A stretch of 64,000 bases of DNA. It comes from an uncultured Pelagibacteraceae bacterium. Lineage in GTDB: Bacteria > Pseudomonadota > Alphaproteobacteria > Pelagibacterales > Pelagibacteraceae. The stretch lies in assembly GCA_902587295.1 (NCBI GenBank), contig CACIKS010000004.1, positions 1 through 64,000 on the forward strand, written 5' to 3'. The position numbers were made by a program, and so were the translations under genes. Positions 1 through 10,734 of this stretch are shown one piece after another. The first letter of the stretch is position 1. Every line of letters starts with the position of its first letter. A model generated the notes under the pieces. It saw only the letters and a program-made list of their open reading frames with translations, was not told where the DNA came from and did no database searches.

Positions 1-1
1 C

Positions 2-790
2 TATAATTGGCAAGAAAGCTCAACATATGTGAAAAGACCACCCTTTTTTGACAATTTACCAGATAAACCTGAAGGTTTTAAAAAAATTAAAGATGCAAGA
101 CCACTTTTAATACTTGGCGATACAGTAACGACAGATCATATTTCTCCGGCTGGCTCAATAAAAAAAGATAGCCCGACTGGTGATTATTTTATGAAACATC
201 AAGTACAACAAAAAGATTTTAATTCGTATGGAGCAAGAAGAGGTAATCACGAAGTTATGTTAAGAGGAACTTTTGGAAATATTAGAATAAAAAACGAAAT
301 GGTTCCTGGAACAGAAGGAGGATTTACAGTTTTACAGCCTGACGGAAAACAAATGAGCGTTTATGATGCTGCTATGGAATATAAAAAGAGAGAAAATGAT
401 CTTGTAGTTATTGCTGGTAAAGAATACGGGACAGGCTCATCAAGAGATTGGGCAGCAAAAGGCACAAAATTATTAGGTATAAAAGCAGTCATAGCTGAGA
501 GTTTTGAGAGAATTCATAGATCAAACTTAGTCGGAATGGGAATTTTGCCACTTCAATTCAAAGAGGGTTTTGATAGAGGTAAATTAAATATAAAGGGAAC
601 GGAATTATTTACTATTATAAACATTGAAAACGGCATTGATCCAAGGGCCGAAGTCAGCTGCGAAATTAAATATGTAGATGGCTCTAGCAAAACTATAAAA
701 CTTTTATCAAGAATTGATACTGAAAATGAAATTGAATATTATAAAAATGGTGGAATTCTCCAATATGTTTTAAGGAATATGCTTAATTAA
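2..790 (+). CDS. acnA: Aconitate hydratase (AcnA family), C-terminal part; 5' end lies outside the window
   Basis: Frame is open from base 2 ([16 protein letters not shown]...). Contains aconitase swivel-domain motifs [36 protein letters not shown] and [16 protein letters not shown]. Confidence 0.93.
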   Translation, partial: YNWQESSTYVKRPPFFDNLPDKPEGFKKIKDARPLLILGDTVTTDHISPAGSIKKDSPTGDYFMKHQVQQKDFNSYGARRGNHEVMLRGTFGNIRIKNEMVPGTEGGFTVLQPDGKQMSVYDAAMEYKKRENDLVVIAGKEYGTGSSRDWAAKGTKLLGIKAVIAESFERIHRSNLVGMGILPLQFKEGFDRGKLNIKGTELFTIINIENGIDPRAEVSCEIKYVDGSSKTIKLLSRIDTENEIEYYKNGGILQYVLRNMLN

Positions 791-2296
791 ATGAGAAATA
801 TCAAAGTAAAGGTTTATCCGTCGGCTGCAAAACTTAAAAAAAAACAACAATTAGCTTGGAAAATAGCTGAAATTGCCTCAGACAAATCAAAATTAAATGA
901 TGATGCAATTGATATGGTTATTAATAGGATTATAGATAATGCCTCTGTTGCAATCGCTTCTTTTAACAGAAAACCAGTAATTTCTGCCAGGATGATGGCT
1001 TTATCTCATCCTAGGAAAAATGGAGCAACAGTTTTTGGAATTGACTCAAAAAAAAAATTTGATTGTGAATGGGCAGCATGGGCAAATGGTACTGCAGTAA
1101 GAGAATTAGATTATCACGATACTTTTTTAGCTGCAGATTATAGTCACCCTGGAGACAATATCCCTCCAATCCTCGCGGTTGCACAACAAAAAAATATGTC
1201 TGGTAAAGATTTAATTAGGGGAATTTTAACAGGGTATGAAGTTCAGGTAAATCTTGTTAAAGGTATTTGTTTACACAAACACAAAATAGATCATATAGCT
1301 CATTTAGGCCCAAGTGTTGCAGCAGGATTGGGGTCTTTATTAAAATTAAATACTGAAAAAATTTATCAATCTATTCAACAAGCACTTCACACAACAATTT
1401 CAACCAGACAATCAAGAAAAGGGGAAATATCAAGTTGGAAAGCTTTTGCTCCTGCACATGCTGGTAAATTAGCAATAGAGGCAGTTGATCGTTGTATGAG
1501 AGGAGAGGGAGCACCAAGTCCAATTTACGAGGGTGAAGACAGTATAATTGCATATGTCCTTTCGGGTCCTAAAGCAAAATACTATGTACCACTTCCAAAC
1601 ATTAATGGCGAAAAAAAAGCAATTTTAGAAACTTATACCAAAGAACATTCAGCTGAATATCAATCACAAGCGCTTATAGATTTAGCAAGAAGTATGCACG
1701 AAAGAATAGATAATATTTCAAAAATCAAATCCATAGAGATTCACACTAGTCACCATACACATTACGTAATAGGCACAGGTGCAAAAGATCCACAAAAAAT
1801 GGATCCAAATGCTAGTAGAGAAACTTTAGACCATTCAATAATGTATATTTTTGCAGTTGCTTTAGAAGATGGAAAGTGGCACCACATTAATTCATACACT
1901 TCAAAAAGAGCGAACAGAAAAAGCACAATTGAGCTCTGGCGAAAAATAAAAACATTTGAGGATAAAAAATGGACAAAAAAATACCATAACCCTGATCCTA
2001 ACAAGAAATGTTTTGGTGGAAGGGTTATAATTCGAATGAAAAACGGAATAAAAATTGAAGATGAAATTTCAGTTGCAGATGCACATCCTAGTGGAAAAAG
2101 GCCTTTTGAAAGATATAATTACATTGAAAAATTCATCACATTAACACAGGGAATAGTTGAGGAAAATGAAGCGAAGAGGTTTATAAAAGATGTTCAAAAT
2201 TTAAGAAAAATGGAACCAAAGGATCTTTTAAAACTAAATATAAAAGTAAAAAATAAATTTTTCTCCGAACAAAAGGGAAGCATTGGAATTTTTTAA
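791..2296 (+). CDS. prpD: MmgE/PrpD family protein (2-methylcitrate dehydratase-like)
   Basis: 501 aa; PrpD-like features ([28 protein letters not shown], GKEDxxH-type C-terminal regions), directly abuts aconitase. Confidence 0.85.
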   Translation: MRNIKVKVYPSAAKLKKKQQLAWKIAEIASDKSKLNDDAIDMVINRIIDNASVAIASFNRKPVISARMMALSHPRKNGATVFGIDSKKKFDCEWAAWANGTAVRELDYHDTFLAADYSHPGDNIPPILAVAQQKNMSGKDLIRGILTGYEVQVNLVKGICLHKHKIDHIAHLGPSVAAGLGSLLKLNTEKIYQSIQQALHTTISTRQSRKGEISSWKAFAPAHAGKLAIEAVDRCMRGEGAPSPIYEGEDSIIAYVLSGPKAKYYVPLPNINGEKKAILETYTKEHSAEYQSQALIDLARSMHERIDNISKIKSIEIHTSHHTHYVIGTGAKDPQKMDPNASRETLDHSIMYIFAVALEDGKWHHINSYTSKRANRKSTIELWRKIKTFEDKKWTKKYHNPDPNKKCFGGRVIIRMKNGIKIEDEISVADAHPSGKRPFERYNYIEKFITLTQGIVEENEAKRFIKDVQNLRKMEPKDLLKLNIKVKNKFFSEQKGSIGIF

Positions 2297-3440
2297 AATT
2301 AGTAAAATTTTTAAGATAATTTTCATAAACTTTTTTATTTTATATATTTTACTTTATGCTTTAGAATTATTTTTACAATGGAGATCAGATTCAATATTTA
2401 AAAAAACTAAGTTTTATCATCAAAGCCAAATAGAAGACAAAACATCCGAAGAAGTAGTATTGTCTTTTGCGCCATATAAGTTTATTAATAAAAATAAAAA
2501 AATAATTCCTTTATCAGGTATTTCAAATAAAAAAACTATAATGTGTTTAGATGAGGAAGATGAACCTATTATTTATAAATCAGATAAATTTGGATTTAAT
2601 AATATTAAATACGAAAAAAATATAAAATTTTTGGTAATTGGTGACTCATATGTACAGGGACAGTGCGTTAAGAATGAATATAATTTAATAAATCAAATGA
2701 ATAAATCTGGTAAAAAAACTCAAGGTTTGGGAATCTATGCAAACGGACCACTTATGCAGTATGCAACTCTGGTTGAATACGGCAGTTATTACAATTATGA
2801 AACCTTAATTTGGGTATTTACTCCAGATAATGATTTTTATGATCTTTCGGTAGAGCGAAATGAACCTATACTTTTAAAATATTTTTTTGATAATAAAACT
2901 CAGAGTCTTTTGAAAAAGAATAGTCTAAGAGAAAAAGAAATTTATAATTATTTAAATCAGAGAAAAAAAAGAAAACTAAGAGAATTTGCACGATTATATC
3001 ATTTAGATTTAGCAATAATCAGGGGATTTATTAAAAGTCTTGATGATGATGCAATTAGTTTTGAAGACAGATTTTATTATCTTTTAAGCCCCAATTATGA
3101 AGATATGACAAAAATTATTTTTGAAAAAATCAACAAAGAGCTTAAAAAAAATAATATTAATTTATTTATTGTAATTAATGCACTAAATCCGGATATAATG
3201 TTTCCTGTAAATAAGGAAACTGAAGATTTAAAGTCCTATTTACTACGTGATGTTGAAGAATTAAAATCATTTTTTGACAAAAACAAAATAAAATATTTAG
3301 ATTTTAACCAACAAGTTGAACTTAAATATAAATTACAAAATATAAATCAAATTTTTAATAAAATTCGATCTAAATGGGATCACTATACGCCAAAAGGTTA
3401 CTCAATTTTGGCAAATGAGATACTTGACTCAGTCAATTAA
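2283..3440 (+). CDS. SGNH/GDSL-hydrolase-like protein with N-terminal membrane anchor
   Basis: 385 aa; N-terminal TM segment, GDSYVQG block and C-terminal DHYTPKGY block resemble SGNH catalytic regions. Confidence 0.6.
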   Translation: MEFFKISKIFKIIFINFFILYILLYALELFLQWRSDSIFKKTKFYHQSQIEDKTSEEVVLSFAPYKFINKNKKIIPLSGISNKKTIMCLDEEDEPIIYKSDKFGFNNIKYEKNIKFLVIGDSYVQGQCVKNEYNLINQMNKSGKKTQGLGIYANGPLMQYATLVEYGSYYNYETLIWVFTPDNDFYDLSVERNEPILLKYFFDNKTQSLLKKNSLREKEIYNYLNQRKKRKLREFARLYHLDLAIIRGFIKSLDDDAISFEDRFYYLLSPNYEDMTKIIFEKINKELKKNNINLFIVINALNPDIMFPVNKETEDLKSYLLRDVEELKSFFDKNKIKYLDFNQQVELKYKLQNINQIFNKIRSKWDHYTPKGYSILANEILDSVN

Positions 3441-3478
3441 ATAAAATCTAATAAGTAATTAATAATAAGGGGGAAAAA

Positions 3479-4456
3479 ATGCTAAATATAAGAAAATTAA
3501 TTAGTCTATTATTTACTGCTGTTCTTTTCTCATCAATTTCAACACAATCATTTGCAATTGATAAACTTCACTTCTTAATTGGTGGTGGAGCTGGTGGTGG
3601 CTGGGATGGTACTGCTAGAGGAACAGGAGAAGCATTAACAAAAGCTGGTATGCTTAAAAGCGCGTCTTTTGAGAATATGTCAGGCGGTGGTGGAGGAAAA
3701 GCTCTATCATTTTTAATAAATACAAAACCTGAAGGAACTGTATTGGTACAGTCAACTCCTTTAGTTCTAAGATCAATCACAAGACACAAAGGCTATGTTA
3801 AAGGAAGCGGCGTTCTTTCATACAAAGATGTTGTTCCAATAGCAGGAGTTATTGGTGACTACGGTGCAATCGCTGTAGCAAAAAACTCACCTTTTAAAAA
3901 TTTCAAAGATGTTGTTGCGGCTTACAAAGCTAACCCAAAATCTGTGAAAATGGCTGGTGGGTCAGTAAGAGGAAGTATGGACCATTTAATTGGAGCACTT
4001 GCATTTCAAGAAGCAGGAGCTGATCCAAATCAAGTAGTTTATGTTCCTTATGATGCTGGAGGAAAAGCTTTAGCAGGTTTGTTATCTGGAGAAACCCAAA
4101 TTCTCTCAACTGGTTTGGGAGAAGTAATGGGAGCAAGGGACCAAGTAAATATTATTGGTATTACTGCACCGAAAAGAGTTTCAGATGCACCTGACGTTCC
4201 AACATTAAAAGAACAAGGTTTTGATGTTCAGTTTGTAAACTGGAGAGGTTTTTTTGGTCCTCCTGGCATGAGCAGTGCTGATAAAAAGAAAATTGCTAAA
4301 ATGTTAGGTGATGTTCAAAAAACTCCTGAATGGGAAGCTGTTAGAAAAAGAAATGCTTGGGTTAACATTTATAATCCGGACAAGAAGTTTGTTAAGTTTT
4401 TAAAAACACAAACCAAAGAGATGACAGCTCTTATGAAAAAACTAGGAGTAATCTAA
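3479..4456 (+). CDS. tctC: Tripartite tricarboxylate transporter substrate-binding protein (TctC family)
   Basis: Signal peptide; GGGAGGGWDGTARGTGEAL; followed by TctB- and TctA-like genes. Confidence 0.9.
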   Translation: MLNIRKLISLLFTAVLFSSISTQSFAIDKLHFLIGGGAGGGWDGTARGTGEALTKAGMLKSASFENMSGGGGGKALSFLINTKPEGTVLVQSTPLVLRSITRHKGYVKGSGVLSYKDVVPIAGVIGDYGAIAVAKNSPFKNFKDVVAAYKANPKSVKMAGGSVRGSMDHLIGALAFQEAGADPNQVVYVPYDAGGKALAGLLSGETQILSTGLGEVMGARDQVNIIGITAPKRVSDAPDVPTLKEQGFDVQFVNWRGFFGPPGMSSADKKKIAKMLGDVQKTPEWEAVRKRNAWVNIYNPDKKFVKFLKTQTKEMTALMKKLGVI

Positions 4457-4481
4457 TCCATTAGGATTTAAAGGAGGAGCA

Positions 4482-4952
4482 GTGAAGATAAGTTCAGTTA
4501 AAATTATCTCGCTGCTCTTCTTTATTTTATCTGCATTTTATTTATATACAGCCCATCAAATTCAAGTTTTTTCATTTGATGAAAATGCACCTTTTAACGC
4601 TAAAACTTTTCCTATTTATTTAGGTTATGTGGGAATGTTTTTTGCAGCATTAAAAATTCTTTTACCGGAAAAAATAAAAGAAGAAGTAGACCATAAAGTT
4701 TTGGATTACAAAAAAGTTTTCTTTTTAATAATTATAATGATTTTTTATGGATTTACTATTCTTAGAGTTGGTTTCTTTCTATCCACATCAATCTTTTTAT
4801 TGCTAGCATATTATTTTTTAGGTGAAAGAAGATGGAAATTTATGTTACTTTTTTCTTTTCCATTCGTGGGTTTGTTTATGTTTTTATTACACGGTCTTTT
4901 AGATATTTATCTCAGGGACCCACTTCTTAAATTTTTAGGAATTATAGGATGA
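4482..4952 (+). CDS. tctB: Tripartite tricarboxylate transporter small membrane subunit (TctB family)
   Basis: 156 aa, four predicted TM segments, GTG start after AAGGAGGAG, between tctC and tctA. Confidence 0.85.
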   Translation: MKISSVKIISLLFFILSAFYLYTAHQIQVFSFDENAPFNAKTFPIYLGYVGMFFAALKILLPEKIKEEVDHKVLDYKKVFFLIIIMIFYGFTILRVGFFLSTSIFLLLAYYFLGERRWKFMLLFSFPFVGLFMFLLHGLLDIYLRDPLLKFLGIIG

Positions 4953-6445
4953 TCGAGGGAATTCTAATTGGTTTAAATACAGCTTTATCATTAAAAAATA
5001 TTTTAATGGTAATGATGGGTTGTTTTTTTGGTACAATTATCGGTATGCTACCTGGTCTTGGACCAATGACCGCAATAGCTTTAATGATACCGATTACTTA
5101 TGGTTTTGATCCTGCAACCGGATTAATCTTGATGGCAGGAGTTTATTATGGAGCTGTCTTTGGCGGATCAACTTCTTCTATTTTAATAAATGCACCTGGT
5201 GTACCAGGAACTGTAGCAACATCTTTTGATGGTTATCCTATGGCTCAACAGGGAAAAGCAGGCAAAGCTTTAGCAATCGCTGCATACAGCTCTTTTGCTG
5301 GAGGTACAATAGCTGCTATATTTTTATTATTTGCTGCGCCAAGTTTGTCAAAAGTTAGTTTAGCTTTTAGATCACCTGATTATTTTGCTTTAATGGTACT
5401 TGGTCTTACTGCTGTTTCCGCTTTTTCGGCAAAAGGGCAGTTTTTAAAAGCTATGATGATGGTTGTGCTAGGATTAATGTTAGCCTCTGTCGGACAAGAT
5501 AGTTTATCCGACATTCCTCGTTTTGTTTTCAATAATATGAATTTATCCGATGGAATAAGTTTTGTTTTAGTGGTTATGGCAACCTTCGCTATGAGCGAAG
5601 CATTAATGATTATATTAAGAGGTACCGATCCAAGTAGAGCAGCGAAAGCTATTTCCCTTACTGAACTTGGATCTATTAAATTAGATAAAGATGAAACTAA
5701 AAAAACTTTAAAAACTATACCCAGATCCTCTGTTATTGGTTTTATAGTAGGAGTCTTACCAGGTGCCGGATCTACTATTGCTTCATTCTTAGCTTATGGA
5801 ATGGAAAGAAATTTTGTTAGCCAGGAGGAAAAAGAAAAATTTGGCAAAGGTAGCGTTCATGGACTTTCAGCACCAGAGACCGCAAATAATGCTGCTTGTT
5901 CTGGATCTTTTGTTCCTTTGCTGACATTAGGTATACCAGGTAGTGGAACTACTGCAGTAATGTTGGGAGCTTTATTGGGTTTTGGGATTCAACCAGGTCC
6001 TAGACTGTATATGACTAACCCAGAAATTTTTTGGTCAGTAATAATGTCAATGTATATTGGTATGGTAATTCTTCTAATACTAAATTTACCTTTAATTCCA
6101 TACATTGCTAGAATACTTGCGGTTCCTAGAACTTTTTTAATTCCAATGATTTTATTTTTTTCAGTCACAGGAATTTATTTAATGTCGTTTAATACTTTTG
6201 ATATATTTTTAATGATAGGAATAGCTGTTGTAGCTACCGGATTAAGACTCTACAAGTTTCCTATGCCTCCATTAATTTTAGCTTTTGTGTTAGGTGGTTT
6301 AATGGAGGAAAATTTAAGAAGATCCCTTTTGATTAGTGATGGTTCTTTCAGTTTTTTATGGGATAGGCCATTAACCGCAATAATATTGGTATTTACAGTA
6401 TTAATTTTTTCTTGGCAAGGATACTTGAGCTTTAAAAGTAAGTAA
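4949..6445 (+). CDS. tctA: Tripartite tricarboxylate transporter large membrane subunit (TctA family)
   Basis: 498 aa; GMLPGLGPMTAIALMIPITYG and YGAVFGGSTSSILINAPGVPGTVATSFDGYPMA are TctA signatures. Confidence 0.95.
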   Translation: MIEGILIGLNTALSLKNILMVMMGCFFGTIIGMLPGLGPMTAIALMIPITYGFDPATGLILMAGVYYGAVFGGSTSSILINAPGVPGTVATSFDGYPMAQQGKAGKALAIAAYSSFAGGTIAAIFLLFAAPSLSKVSLAFRSPDYFALMVLGLTAVSAFSAKGQFLKAMMMVVLGLMLASVGQDSLSDIPRFVFNNMNLSDGISFVLVVMATFAMSEALMIILRGTDPSRAAKAISLTELGSIKLDKDETKKTLKTIPRSSVIGFIVGVLPGAGSTIASFLAYGMERNFVSQEEKEKFGKGSVHGLSAPETANNAACSGSFVPLLTLGIPGSGTTAVMLGALLGFGIQPGPRLYMTNPEIFWSVIMSMYIGMVILLILNLPLIPYIARILAVPRTFLIPMILFFSVTGIYLMSFNTFDIFLMIGIAVVATGLRLYKFPMPPLILAFVLGGLMEENLRRSLLISDGSFSFLWDRPLTAIILVFTVLIFSWQGYLSFKSK

Positions 6446-6462
6446 CATAATATTAAAGAAAT

Positions 6463-7125
6463 ATGTCACAGCAAGATCAATTACCTGTAAAACTTTTTAG
6501 ACCTTTTGGTCCTTCAATTTTAGAAACTGATATGCCTGAAAACTTAATCAGTGATTTAAATAATTATGTAGATAAAACAGCTAGTGATCAAAAAAAATCA
6601 AAGGAATTAGATATGGGTGGAAAATTAGTAGGACAGGTAACACAGGAAATATCATTAGAAAAAAATTTTTATGAGAGTCATTTTGAGAAATTCCTTACTA
6701 AAGCAGTCGAGTCATATATTTATCTTATTACCCAAAAAAAAATTAAAAAATTTAAACTTGGAGAATGTTGGGTCGTAAGACAATATCAAAATGAATACAA
6801 CCCAAATCATTATCATTCAGGTCATTTATCAGGAGTTGGATATTTAAAATTACCAGAAAGTTTTGGAGACCAGCAACAATCAACAAAAAGTGATAATAAC
6901 AATGGAATGATTGAATTTGTTCATGGATCAAGAATGTTTTTAGCAAGATCGCAAATGATTTTTAAACCTATAGTAGGAAAATTTTATATTTTTCCTCACT
7001 ACCTTATGCATTTAGTTTATCCTTTTAAAGGTAAAGGAGAAAGAAGGTCTATTTCGTTTAATGGTGAAATTGATGAAGTACTGTACCAAGAAACATACGG
7101 AGCTTTTTTAGATAAATCTAAATAA
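6463..7125 (+). CDS. Putative 2OG-Fe(II) oxygenase family protein
   Basis: NHYHSGHLSGVGYLKLP ... FPHYLMHLVYPFKGKGERRSISFN resembles the Fe(II)/2OG jelly-roll core. Confidence 0.7.
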   Translation: MSQQDQLPVKLFRPFGPSILETDMPENLISDLNNYVDKTASDQKKSKELDMGGKLVGQVTQEISLEKNFYESHFEKFLTKAVESYIYLITQKKIKKFKLGECWVVRQYQNEYNPNHYHSGHLSGVGYLKLPESFGDQQQSTKSDNNNGMIEFVHGSRMFLARSQMIFKPIVGKFYIFPHYLMHLVYPFKGKGERRSISFNGEIDEVLYQETYGAFLDKSK

Positions 7126-7753
7126 TTTTTAGAATTAATTCTGGTATTACGCCAGGGTAAATTTCATTTGTTCCACCAAGTATAAGTTGAACTGCAACTA
7201 TTAAAATTACAAATAATCCGAGAACACCAACCCATTTATGATTTTTAATATAATTTGCAAAAAAAGTTGCAACGGTACCTACAAGTAAAACAGATAATAG
7301 TAATCCAAAAATTAATAATCCCGTCTCATTTTTTGCAGCAGCTGCTACACCTAAAACATTATCAAAACTCAATGTTACATCTGCAACCACTATTGCATAA
7401 ACCGCAGATGCAAATGATGGTGCTTTTTTAGGCTTTGGAGTTTGCTGTTTAGTTGTTTTCAAAGCATCAAAAATTTCTAAATCTTTAATTAATTTAACAA
7501 CGATCCAAATTAACAAAGCTCCACCAACCACTTTAAGAATTGGATATTGTAAAAGCTGTACTGTTATTGCAGCAAAAATTACCCTGAAAAGAAAAGCTCC
7601 AAAAACCCCAAGAAGAATAATTCTTTTTCTATCTTTAGCCGCAAATGAAGATGCGATTAGACCTATTATGATCGCATTATCAGCAGCCATCACAATATCG
7701 ATAAAAACTATTTGAAAAAAAATTATAACTTTAGGAAGTAGGATATTTTCCAT
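7118..7753 (-). CDS. TerC/YjbE family integral membrane protein
   Basis: IDIVMAADNAIIIGL and VVADVTLSFDNVLGVAAAA motifs of TerC-family proteins. Confidence 0.88.
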   Translation of the reverse strand: MENILLPKVIIFFQIVFIDIVMAADNAIIIGLIASSFAAKDRKRIILLGVFGAFLFRVIFAAITVQLLQYPILKVVGGALLIWIVVKLIKDLEIFDALKTTKQQTPKPKKAPSFASAVYAIVVADVTLSFDNVLGVAAAAKNETGLLIFGLLLSVLLVGTVATFFANYIKNHKWVGVLGLFVILIVAVQLILGGTNEIYPGVIPELILKII

Positions 7754-7870
7754 TTGAGAGGCTATTTATATTCGTTTATTGGGTTTCTTTAAAGAAATAT
7801 TTACTAAAATATACCTTGCAATTTACCCTATGGGAATGTGAAATAGCTCAAATTAATTATAGGGGGAAAC

Positions 7871-8842
7871 ATGAATATAATTAAAAAAATTAGTATAATA
7901 TTAACCTCTTTACTTATTAGTATAGGTTCTGCTCAAGCTGAGACATGGAATATGGCTCTAGCTTATGGAGCAGGTAACTTCCATTCGCAAAATGCGGCGG
8001 AATTTGCAAAAGCAGTTACTGATAAGTCAGGCGGTAAACTTACTATTAAAACTCACCCAGGTGGATCATTGTTCAAAGGTGGAGCTATTTTAAGAGCTGT
8101 ACAAACTGGACAAACACAAATAGGTGAAAGATTTATGTCAGCACATGGAAGTTTTGATCCTTTACTAGAAGTGGATTCAATACCTTTCGTTGCTCAAACA
8201 TATTCTGATGCTGAAAAACTTTACAAAGCATCAAAACCAGCGTTGGTTAAGGGATTAGATGAAAAGGGATTAGTTTTCCTTTACGCAGTTCCGTGGCCAG
8301 CTCAAGGATTGTACAGTAAAAAAGCAATAAACTCTGTTAGTGATCTTAAAGGTCTAAAATTTAGAGCTTATAACTCTGCAACAATAAGAATTGCAGAACT
8401 TACTGGAATGAAACCAACTAAACTTGAAGCTGTTGCGATTAGTCAGGCGTTTTCAACTGGAATGGTAGAAAGTATGATTACATCACCAACAACAGGTAAG
8501 AATAGTAAAATTTGGGAAAATGGCGTGAAATATTTTTATGATATTGCAGCTTGGTTTCCAAAAAATATGGTTGTTGCAAACAAAAAAGCTTGGAACAAGC
8601 TAGATGATGCAACAAAGAAAATGGTAATGAGCCAAGCGGCTTTAGCTGAAAGAAAAGGCTGGAACTTATCTAAACAAGGTAACGTTGCAGACAAAAAAGC
8701 TTTAGCAGATGCAGGTATGGTAGTAGGCAAAGTAAACGCTTCTCTACAAAGTCATTTTGAAAAAGTAGGAGCTACTATGGCCAAAGAGTGGTCAGGTAAA
8801 GCAGGTTCAAGAGGACAGGCTGTATTATCAGCATATAAATAA
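7871..8842 (+). CDS. dctP: TRAP transporter substrate-binding protein (DctP family)
   Basis: Signal peptide, AVQTGQTQIGERFMSAHG, KGLKFRAYNSATIRIAELTGMKPT; strong GGGGG ribosome-binding site; followed by DctQ and DctM. Confidence 0.92.
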   Translation: MNIIKKISIILTSLLISIGSAQAETWNMALAYGAGNFHSQNAAEFAKAVTDKSGGKLTIKTHPGGSLFKGGAILRAVQTGQTQIGERFMSAHGSFDPLLEVDSIPFVAQTYSDAEKLYKASKPALVKGLDEKGLVFLYAVPWPAQGLYSKKAINSVSDLKGLKFRAYNSATIRIAELTGMKPTKLEAVAISQAFSTGMVESMITSPTTGKNSKIWENGVKYFYDIAAWFPKNMVVANKKAWNKLDDATKKMVMSQAALAERKGWNLSKQGNVADKKALADAGMVVGKVNASLQSHFEKVGATMAKEWSGKAGSRGQAVLSAYK

Positions 8843-8857
8843 ATTTTATTTAGGCAA

Positions 8858-8885
8858 AAAGGCCGTATAATAGGGTACGGCCTTT
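8858..8885 (+). promoter_or_regulatory. Perfect 10-bp intergenic hairpin between dctP and dctQ
   Basis: AAAGGCCGTA (8858-8867) / loop TAATAGGG / TACGGCCTTT (8876-8885), immediately before the ATG at 8886. Confidence 0.75.
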
Positions 8886-9377
8886 ATGCTTCAAAAATTA
8901 GATAAATTTCTAAATTCTTTTTACAGAGCTTCTGGATATCTTGCGGCAATATTTTTAATACTAATTTTATGTACTATAGTTTTAGGGATCACATCTAGAA
9001 TTTTTGGATTCTATATACGTGGTTTGACCGAATACTCCGGATATAGTTTAGCATCTGCATCATTTTTAGCGCTTGCCTATACATTCAACGAGAACGCCCA
9101 TATTCGAATTACTTTATTTTTAGAAAAAGCAAAAGGGAAATTATTAAAATTTTTAATGATTTGGTGTTTAGCTGTATCAACTTTTTTTTCAGGTTTTTTA
9201 GCCTTTTACTTTATCAAAATGTGGTTTGTTTCAATTCAATTAGCTGAAAGAAGTCAGGGTGCAGACGAAATTTTACTTTGGATACCCCAAACAGGAGTAG
9301 CAATTGGGTCCATCATTTTTTTTATTTGCATAACACATAATTTTATAAAAATATTTACAGCTAAATCATATGACTGA
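8886..9377 (+). CDS. dctQ: TRAP transporter small permease (DctQ family)
   Basis: 163 aa, four TM segments; RGLTEYSGYSLASASFLALAYTFNENAHIRI is typical of DctQ. Confidence 0.9.
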   Translation: MLQKLDKFLNSFYRASGYLAAIFLILILCTIVLGITSRIFGFYIRGLTEYSGYSLASASFLALAYTFNENAHIRITLFLEKAKGKLLKFLMIWCLAVSTFFSGFLAFYFIKMWFVSIQLAERSQGADEILLWIPQTGVAIGSIIFFICITHNFIKIFTAKSYD

Positions 9378-10680
9378 GGTTTATTTAACAATATTTTTTA
9401 TTGGCGTACTTCTATTCTTTCTGGGTTCAGGAATTTGGGTGGGAATAAGTATGATCGGAGTTTCGACTATTGGAATGATTATGTTTACGTCTCGACCAGT
9501 AGGTGATGCAATGGCAACAACTATGTGGAGTATGGCTTCTTCTTGGTCTTTAACAGCACTACCGCTTTTTGTCTGGATGGGGGAGATTTTATTTAGAACT
9601 AAACTTTCAGAAAATTTGTTTAAAGGCTTATCTCCTTGGTTATCAAAATTGCCCGGAGGATTGATACATGTAAATATTTTAGGTTGTGCAATATTTGCAG
9701 CTATTTCTGGATCCTCAGCAGCAACCGTTGCAACAGTTGGGAAAATGTCTATCCCAGAATTAAGAAAAAGAAATTACCCTGAAAGATTTCTGCTTGGAAC
9801 TTTAGCGGGGTCTGGAACATTAGGCCTTTTGATTCCACCTTCAATAATATTGATTATTTATGGTGTTACGGTTGAAGAGTCTATAGCTAAACTTTTTATA
9901 GCTGGAATAATCCCAGGTATTGGTTTGGCGCTGTTATTTATGATTTATGTGGTTGGCTGGTCTCTTAAAAACAAAAAAATAATGCCTGTAATAAGTGAAG
10001 ACTTTTCATTTATTGACAAAGTAAAACAATCAGGACAATTGTTACCAGTCATACTTTTAATTTTCGCAGTAATTGGATCAATATACGCAGGTATAGCAAC
10101 AGCCACAGAAGCAGCATCGCTTGGTGTATTAGGTGCATTAGTATTATCTTTTTTTCAGAAAAGTTTAACGAAGGAGTCTTTTAGTAAATCGTTATTAGGT
10201 GCAACTAAAACTTCTTGTATGATAGCTTTTATTTTGGCCGGCTCTTCCTTTTTAACACTGGCAATGGCATTTACAGGATTGCCAAAAAATTTAGCTGTAT
10301 TTATAGACACACTTCAGTTGTCTCCTTACATGTTACTTTTGGTTTTAACAATTTTTTACATAATTCTTGGAATGTTTTTGGATGGAATATCGGCTGTAGT
10401 TCTTACGATGGCAATTATTGAACCCATGATACGACAAGCAGGGTTTGATATGATTTGGTTTGGAATTTATTTAGTTATAGTTGTTGAGATGGCTCAAATT
10501 ACCCCACCTGTTGGTTTTAATTTATTCGTCCTGCAAGGAATGGCAAAAAGAGATATGGGCTTTATAGCTAGAAGCGCCTTTCCACTTTTTCTTTTAATGA
10601 TTTTAGCGGTAATTATAATTATAACTTTTCCACAGTTAGCCCTATGGTTGCCTGAACAAATGATACAACCATTGAACTAA
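9370..10680 (+). CDS. dctM: TRAP transporter large permease (DctM family)
   Basis: 436 aa; GSGTLGLLIPPSIILIIYGV and TEAASLGVLGAL are DctM signatures. Confidence 0.95.
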   Translation: MTEVYLTIFFIGVLLFFLGSGIWVGISMIGVSTIGMIMFTSRPVGDAMATTMWSMASSWSLTALPLFVWMGEILFRTKLSENLFKGLSPWLSKLPGGLIHVNILGCAIFAAISGSSAATVATVGKMSIPELRKRNYPERFLLGTLAGSGTLGLLIPPSIILIIYGVTVEESIAKLFIAGIIPGIGLALLFMIYVVGWSLKNKKIMPVISEDFSFIDKVKQSGQLLPVILLIFAVIGSIYAGIATATEAASLGVLGALVLSFFQKSLTKESFSKSLLGATKTSCMIAFILAGSSFLTLAMAFTGLPKNLAVFIDTLQLSPYMLLLVLTIFYIILGMFLDGISAVVLTMAIIEPMIRQAGFDMIWFGIYLVIVVEMAQITPPVGFNLFVLQGMAKRDMGFIARSAFPLFLLMILAVIIIITFPQLALWLPEQMIQPLN

Positions 10681-10734
10681 TAGAGCGACACATAGTTATA
10701 TTCTGCTTAATAAAAAAATGTTTATATATTGCTC

